From Pelomyxa schiedti (taxonomy: Eukaryota; Evosea; Pelobiontida; Pelomyxidae), in the NCBI GenBank assembly GCA_020536535.1, contig JAHLWZ010000916.1:1-47880 (forward strand): 47,880 bases of DNA. Direction: 5' to 3'. Below the pieces are notes generated by a model that did not search any database, was not told where the DNA came from, and saw only the letters and a list, made by a program, of their open reading frames with translations. Positions 44,301 to 47,880 of this stretch are shown in pieces. How positions within the stretch are numbered: the stretch's first letter is position 1; each line of letters begins with the position of its first letter. A program made the translations under genes and the position numbers.

Positions 44301-44570
44301 AACACAATCACCACCCAAAACCATCAGAAGCAGAGACCCACCGGTGGGACCAGATGCCACTGTTGCGTGTGTCGATGACGCCGGCGCAGCCTCTGACGCC
44401 GCCGATGCATATTCGTCATGTGCATGGGCATTATGGGAGGCAGAGAGGGCGAGGGACGCCAGGGCGGCCTGTATCCTAACCATCTTCTTCTTCAGCTTGT
44501 TGTACTTGACGTAGTGCTGCTTCCACTCGGGCACTGTGCCCCCTGCAAGCTCCCGCCTATACACTCCCAT
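41371..44570 (-). CDS. SPX-EXS phosphate exporter (XPR1/PHO1-like)
   Basis: ATG 44570, stop near 41371, many short introns. SPX: ELAGGTVPEWKQHYVKYNKL, KKKMVRIQAALASL; then EFWSFLEKNIQNVDRFYQKQ; then CYRNVIFLKNYCKINTEGFK with KVIDLYDKKFGTTYKDSYL. The membrane part gives IGIGTPLVIMWMFYGAML, YRTVAMALVCVLSPYL, VWLTFLVLVGCLLRLGIF. The EXS end is VFTTLLAIVEIIRRAQWNIY followed by RLENQHVANCK, spliced to the last exon ENKATERMSVLFHPL. The SPX domain senses inositol pyrophosphates and the EXS region exports phosphate in known XPR1/PHO1 proteins. The tail is Ser/Thr-rich. The gene starts 353 bp from a divergent plus-strand gene. Confidence 0.88.
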
Positions 44571-44923
44571 AACCGTGTCCCAACCCCGACCAGTTGTCTG
44601 TGGTTTTTAATATTTTTGCGTGTCGCTGCCACAGTGTCGGTTCGTGCAGCTTCTTGTTCACAGAAACTTGGAAAACCTCGATTGTACGGTTGATTCCTCT
44701 GTTCGGCAGTGGTTCTCGTCATCTCAAGTCGAAGTGGGTCCCCCATAGCCCAAAGAACGTCGTTCTTCGACGCCCAAATTTGAAACTGCAGACAAAAATT
44801 CAAAACAGTTAAGAAGAGCGCTGATCATCAAAACAGCAACAATCAACGCCGGCACATCACGCCAACACCAACCCACAACACAACACCAGTAGATCTGTGA
44901 TAGATATATAATACAATACATCG
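44571..44923. promoter_or_regulatory. Bidirectional intergenic region with TATA-like element
   Basis: 353 bp between divergent starts. GATATATAATAC (44903-44914) lies about 10-20 bp before the ATG at 44924. If it is a TATA box the 5' UTR would be implausibly short, so transcription may start elsewhere or the site may be chance. Confidence 0.4.
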
Positions 44924-45539
44924 ATGGCGGACATGGAGACGTCGCCGAGCAAGAACCCGTTCATGCGAGCACCGCAGACCAAGCACATCGACGAGAGGGG
45001 AATCCTCAGGCTACCAAACGACTGGCGTGCAATAGTCCTCCTAGTGCTGTGCGCCGGAATGGGAGTTATGGGAATACTCTCGTTCTGGGCTAGTGGCGTG
45101 CTAAGGTAACGCCATTGTGGGATTATGGGCTAGTGTCAACATGTTGATGTTTTAACTTTGTTCTTTGTTATTAGCCTTGTTTTTTTTTAACTTGTATAAG
45201 TTGGGTTGTGGCTATTGGGTCTATAGCTGCTGCCATATTTGGAGTAATAGGAGCTTACCTACAAAATGCATTCTGCTTCTTCTTGGTATTTTTTATCCCT
45301 GCTCATTCTCAAAACATATACCAACGTATATTAGTGTATGTTCACATTTTTGTGCGTCTCGGCTGTATCCATTATTGCAGTGATAATACACCACGACAGC
45401 TACAGCTGTGGTGTTTATCTCACGGACTGCTTTGTTGGAGTATGTACAAAACAGTTTGTATTTTATTTAACTATCCCGTCAGTTCATTACCGCCTTTGTG
45501 TGCTTCTGGATGCGTGGTCTCTCATTTAGGCCTTGCTAA
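44924..45539 (+). CDS. Small four-transmembrane protein (tetraspan-like)
   Basis: Four exons (introns 45106-45200, 45286-45334, 45440-45482) give 142 residues from ATG 44924 to TAA 45537-45539. Four predicted helices: AIVLLVLCAGMGVMGILSFW, WVVAIGSIAAAIFGVIGAYL, CMFTFLCVSAVSIIAVII and CFVGFITAFVCFWM. The N terminus is hydrophilic (SPSKNPFMRAPQTK). The loop between helices 3 and 4 is only about 15 residues (HHDSYSCGVYLTDC), so the CCG motif and large loop of true tetraspanins are missing. Family and function unknown. Confidence 0.72.
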
Positions 45540-45625
45540 CAAACAAGAAAAATGGTTTTGTAAAAAAACTTTCTCTTTTTTTTTTTTTTTTGTTTTTTAT
45601 TTGTTTTGTTTTTTTTTTAGAAGTT

Positions 45626-47755
45626 TCAAGAGTACAAGAATTCATGCAGGTCCTGTTTTGTACCCAAAACCTGTGAGCAATGTGCCACGACTTGTGCCTG
45701 AACCAGCAATGCATCGGAGTTGATATTGTCCATAGTATCACAGGCCTTGTGGTAGCATGGGTCACATGTGGCTCCTGCCATCCCTCCAAATAGTGTCCGC
45801 TCTTCTGCGGTCTTTACTTCAGCTGCAACAGGAATACATATTGTCAGTTTGAGGTATATGGAATAGTGGAATGTTGTGGATTGTTGGGATTGAAAGTGAT
45901 TTTATAATGATAGTAGAAAGTTGTGGTTGCAACGGAAGCGGTACATACCAACGCCGGTGTTGGATTCTGTGACGGAATTAGGAGGAGGCGGGAAAGAGGA
46001 GATAGAGATAGTGTACCAACGGCCGGAATTCCGGCATCGAGAAACGGGCCATAGTCAGACCCGTTGGAGAAGAGGAAATACTCGAAAGGAATTTGGCTGT
46101 CATTGAAGTACTCTTCAAAAAGGACCTTTGGTTTTGTGTCAAGAATGGTAGTGGTCCTAAACTCTTTACCTGAAGCTTTGAGGAAGCGTGTTTGAGGGAC
46201 TCAGACCCAACACTGGAGTTACCATAACTAATGTAGTATATGTAATTGGCACTGGCAATCATGTCCATATTGATGTCTGTCTTGTTTTAAAAAGGTCTTT
46301 ACAACTGGAGGAGTACACGCTTCAATGTTGAAATCATATTCGGTTCTATGCTTTGTTCGATTAACTTGGATTATGGAGAATCTTACATACTGAAACGAAG
46401 TACCGAGACCCTTGCAAGCCATACTCCTCGGCTCCCCAAAATGCAAATATCAATTGATTGCGTAAGTTATCCAGCCTGGAATGAATTGAATTTGCAGTCA
46501 GTAGAGTACTTCTCACTTTTTTGAGGCGTATGCAATCTCTAGCAGAGCAGAAATTCCACTTTGGGACAGTTTTTAGCAAATAATGGGAATCTAAAAATGT
46601 CTCACCTTGCATCGTCGTTTACGCCTGGCGTAGCTGGCTTTGTATCCAAATGAGCACCGATTACAATCACTGAGGAGTTGTCTCCCTTCCAAGGTCTTAG
46701 ACTTGAGTTCGTGAAAGTGAAGATTCTACCTTGGAACTGACAGCATAAATGTTTCTTGTTGCATTTTGTGTGTACATAGTTTCAACCTTAGGTATTTAGT
46801 GAGTTGAAACCTGAGCAAAAAAAAAAGTACTTTCAGATATACAGCAGTATTTTCATCACTTATCCATACAGCGCAGTTATATGATACTCCAAAAGCTGGA
46901 ATTGTGGAGTAACCTCCAATTCCAACAAGCGTGGTTGTGGTAGTAGGAGTATTATAAATGAATATTGCACTGGCTTCAAACCTGGAATTAATATAGCAAA
47001 GAACGCGAGTTGAATTGAGTTGATACTTCATTGCTACTCGAATTTTGTACTTGCCAGTGCAAACGCCTGTAAGTACGAGGGCTATATTTCCAACTGGAAA
47101 CCCTGTTTTGAAACTGTTTGTAATCAGGGATATCAAGTGCCTATTACCGTAGTAATCTGCATCATCACAGCCATAGTTTGGGATCTTAGTTATTTGGGCA
47201 GTAATTTCGCCACTTGGCGAATCCCGTAGAATACTGAAGTCATGGTTGTATGTGAAATTCTGTTCTCGAGGGGACACCATGTTGAGAACGGGAACACCGA
47301 CCACAACAAAGTAGTTGTAGTCAAAGAATTGTTGATGTGCAATAAAATCATGCTCGGTGAGCTGCTCCACAATATAATCAGCGGCGGAATCAAATCTTTT
47401 TTTGTTTAAAAAAAGCCAGCAGTGGTTACCTCAATGCCAAGAGTAAGAAAAAAGGAGAAGATACCCAGAAGTTCCAGATACTCTAGCACCGCCATTTGAC
47501 GTAGTGACATTATAAAGCTTGGCCATGGTGTCAGTCATAGCATCCTGGTCAATAAGGTCGGCCATGTCAGGTTCCTGCGTCAACCAAAGAGAAGTAGGAA
47601 GTATAATCAGCACAATGCCTACACATTTCAGATATCCCCCCGTCAGTGACCAACACCTACAGGCTACACAGACACAGACACACAGCCACAATACAGGATG
47701 GGCTCGAGCCAAGTAGCCATAGACACATACACTCACGCACGCAGGCGCACGCACA

Positions 47756-47790
<35 letters not shown>

Positions 47791-47791
47791 G

Positions 47792-47880
<89 letters not shown>
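45626..47880 (-). CDS. M28-family zinc aminopeptidase with PA domain (5' end unresolved)
   Basis: Stop TGA at 45626-45628; multi-exon, minus strand. Order: a hydrophobic signal-like stretch (CVGIVLIILPTSLWLTQ), exon from 47574 (EPDMADLIDQDAM), RFDSAADYIVEQLTEHDFIA, a PA-domain-like region (GNIALVLTGVCTGKYKIRVA, ASAIFIYNTPTTTTTLVGIG), then the catalytic domain: HLD of VIVIGAHLDTKPATPG, metal-binding NDDA, general-base AFWGAEEYGLQGSRYF, SNGSDYGPFLDAGIPA, and FGGMAGATCDPCYHKACDT at the end. Zinc ligands (H..D..E..D..H) are present. Secreted or lysosomal aminopeptidase of the aminopeptidase Y type. No in-frame ATG precedes the hydrophobic stretch inside the window, so the first exon is probably missing or beyond the CA repeat. 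Confidence 0.85.
47758..47880. repeat. (CA)n microsatellite at window edge
   Basis: Nearly pure CA/CACG repeats run to the end of the window. Open frames reading Cys-Val or Thr-His repeats here are artefacts. Confidence 0.95.

Noticed and set aside
47431-47880. Cys-Val repeat protein starting in the CA microsatellite
   Set aside because: The repeat portion is simple-sequence DNA; only the downstream segment belongs to the M28 peptidase.
1-47880. CRISPR arrays, bacterial operons or prophage
   Set aside because: No regularly spaced repeats, ribosome-binding sites or phage genes; pervasive spliceosomal introns show eukaryotic DNA.

Overview
The window is nuclear DNA of a unicellular eukaryote with a compact, intron-rich genome. 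Many genes are broken by very short GT..AG introns, mostly 41-60 nt, and intergenic gaps are often only 50-400 bp. The gene set (RasGEF with a DEP-like domain, TKL-like kinase, START protein, ELM2-SANT protein, OSCA/TMEM63 channel, XPR1-type SPX/EXS protein, CDC45, a papain-family protease, and a local family of unrecognised propeller-like proteins) fits a free-living amoeba. An amoebozoan, perhaps an archamoeba of the Pelomyxa type, is my best guess, but it rests on general resemblance and not on a marker gene. All exon structures were read by eye, joining frames across GT..AG boundaries so that conserved motifs continue.

Layout. 1-3371 (+): 5'-truncated ABCB half-transporter carrying a zinc finger before its membrane domain. 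3461-4526 (-): cathepsin L-like protease. 4905-10805: four members of one unrecognised family, three on + and one divergent copy on -. 10860-13349 (+): aspartate 4-decarboxylase/aminotransferase with 13 introns, a family I know mainly from bacteria. 13464-16360 (-): RasGEF. 16758-19738: two more, divergently transcribed members of the unrecognised family. 19820-22245 (+): helical-repeat protein. 22678-23839 (+): type I membrane protein. 23914-25866 (-): ELM2-SANT chromatin protein with a His/Cys-rich tail. 26289-27297 (-): START lipid-binding protein. 27664-31023 (+): OSCA/CSC1/TMEM63 channel. 31024-31793: gene-poor, with a 72-bp tandem duplication touching a perfect 38-bp palindrome. 31794-33783 (-): non-RD protein kinase. 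33986-36960 (+): CDC45. 37017-41247 (-): TFIIIC 90-kDa-like protein. 41371-44570 (-): SPX-EXS (XPR1/PHO1) phosphate exporter. 44924-45539 (+): small four-helix membrane protein. 45626-window end (-): M28 aminopeptidase, followed by a (CA)n microsatellite.

The genes do not form a pathway; this is an ordinary eukaryotic mixture of housekeeping, signalling and membrane genes. The most notable items are the bacterial-type aspartate decarboxylase with many introns, the cluster of intronless paralogues among intron-rich neighbours, the zinc finger-ABC fusion, and the tandem repeat plus palindrome at 31.5-31.7 kb.
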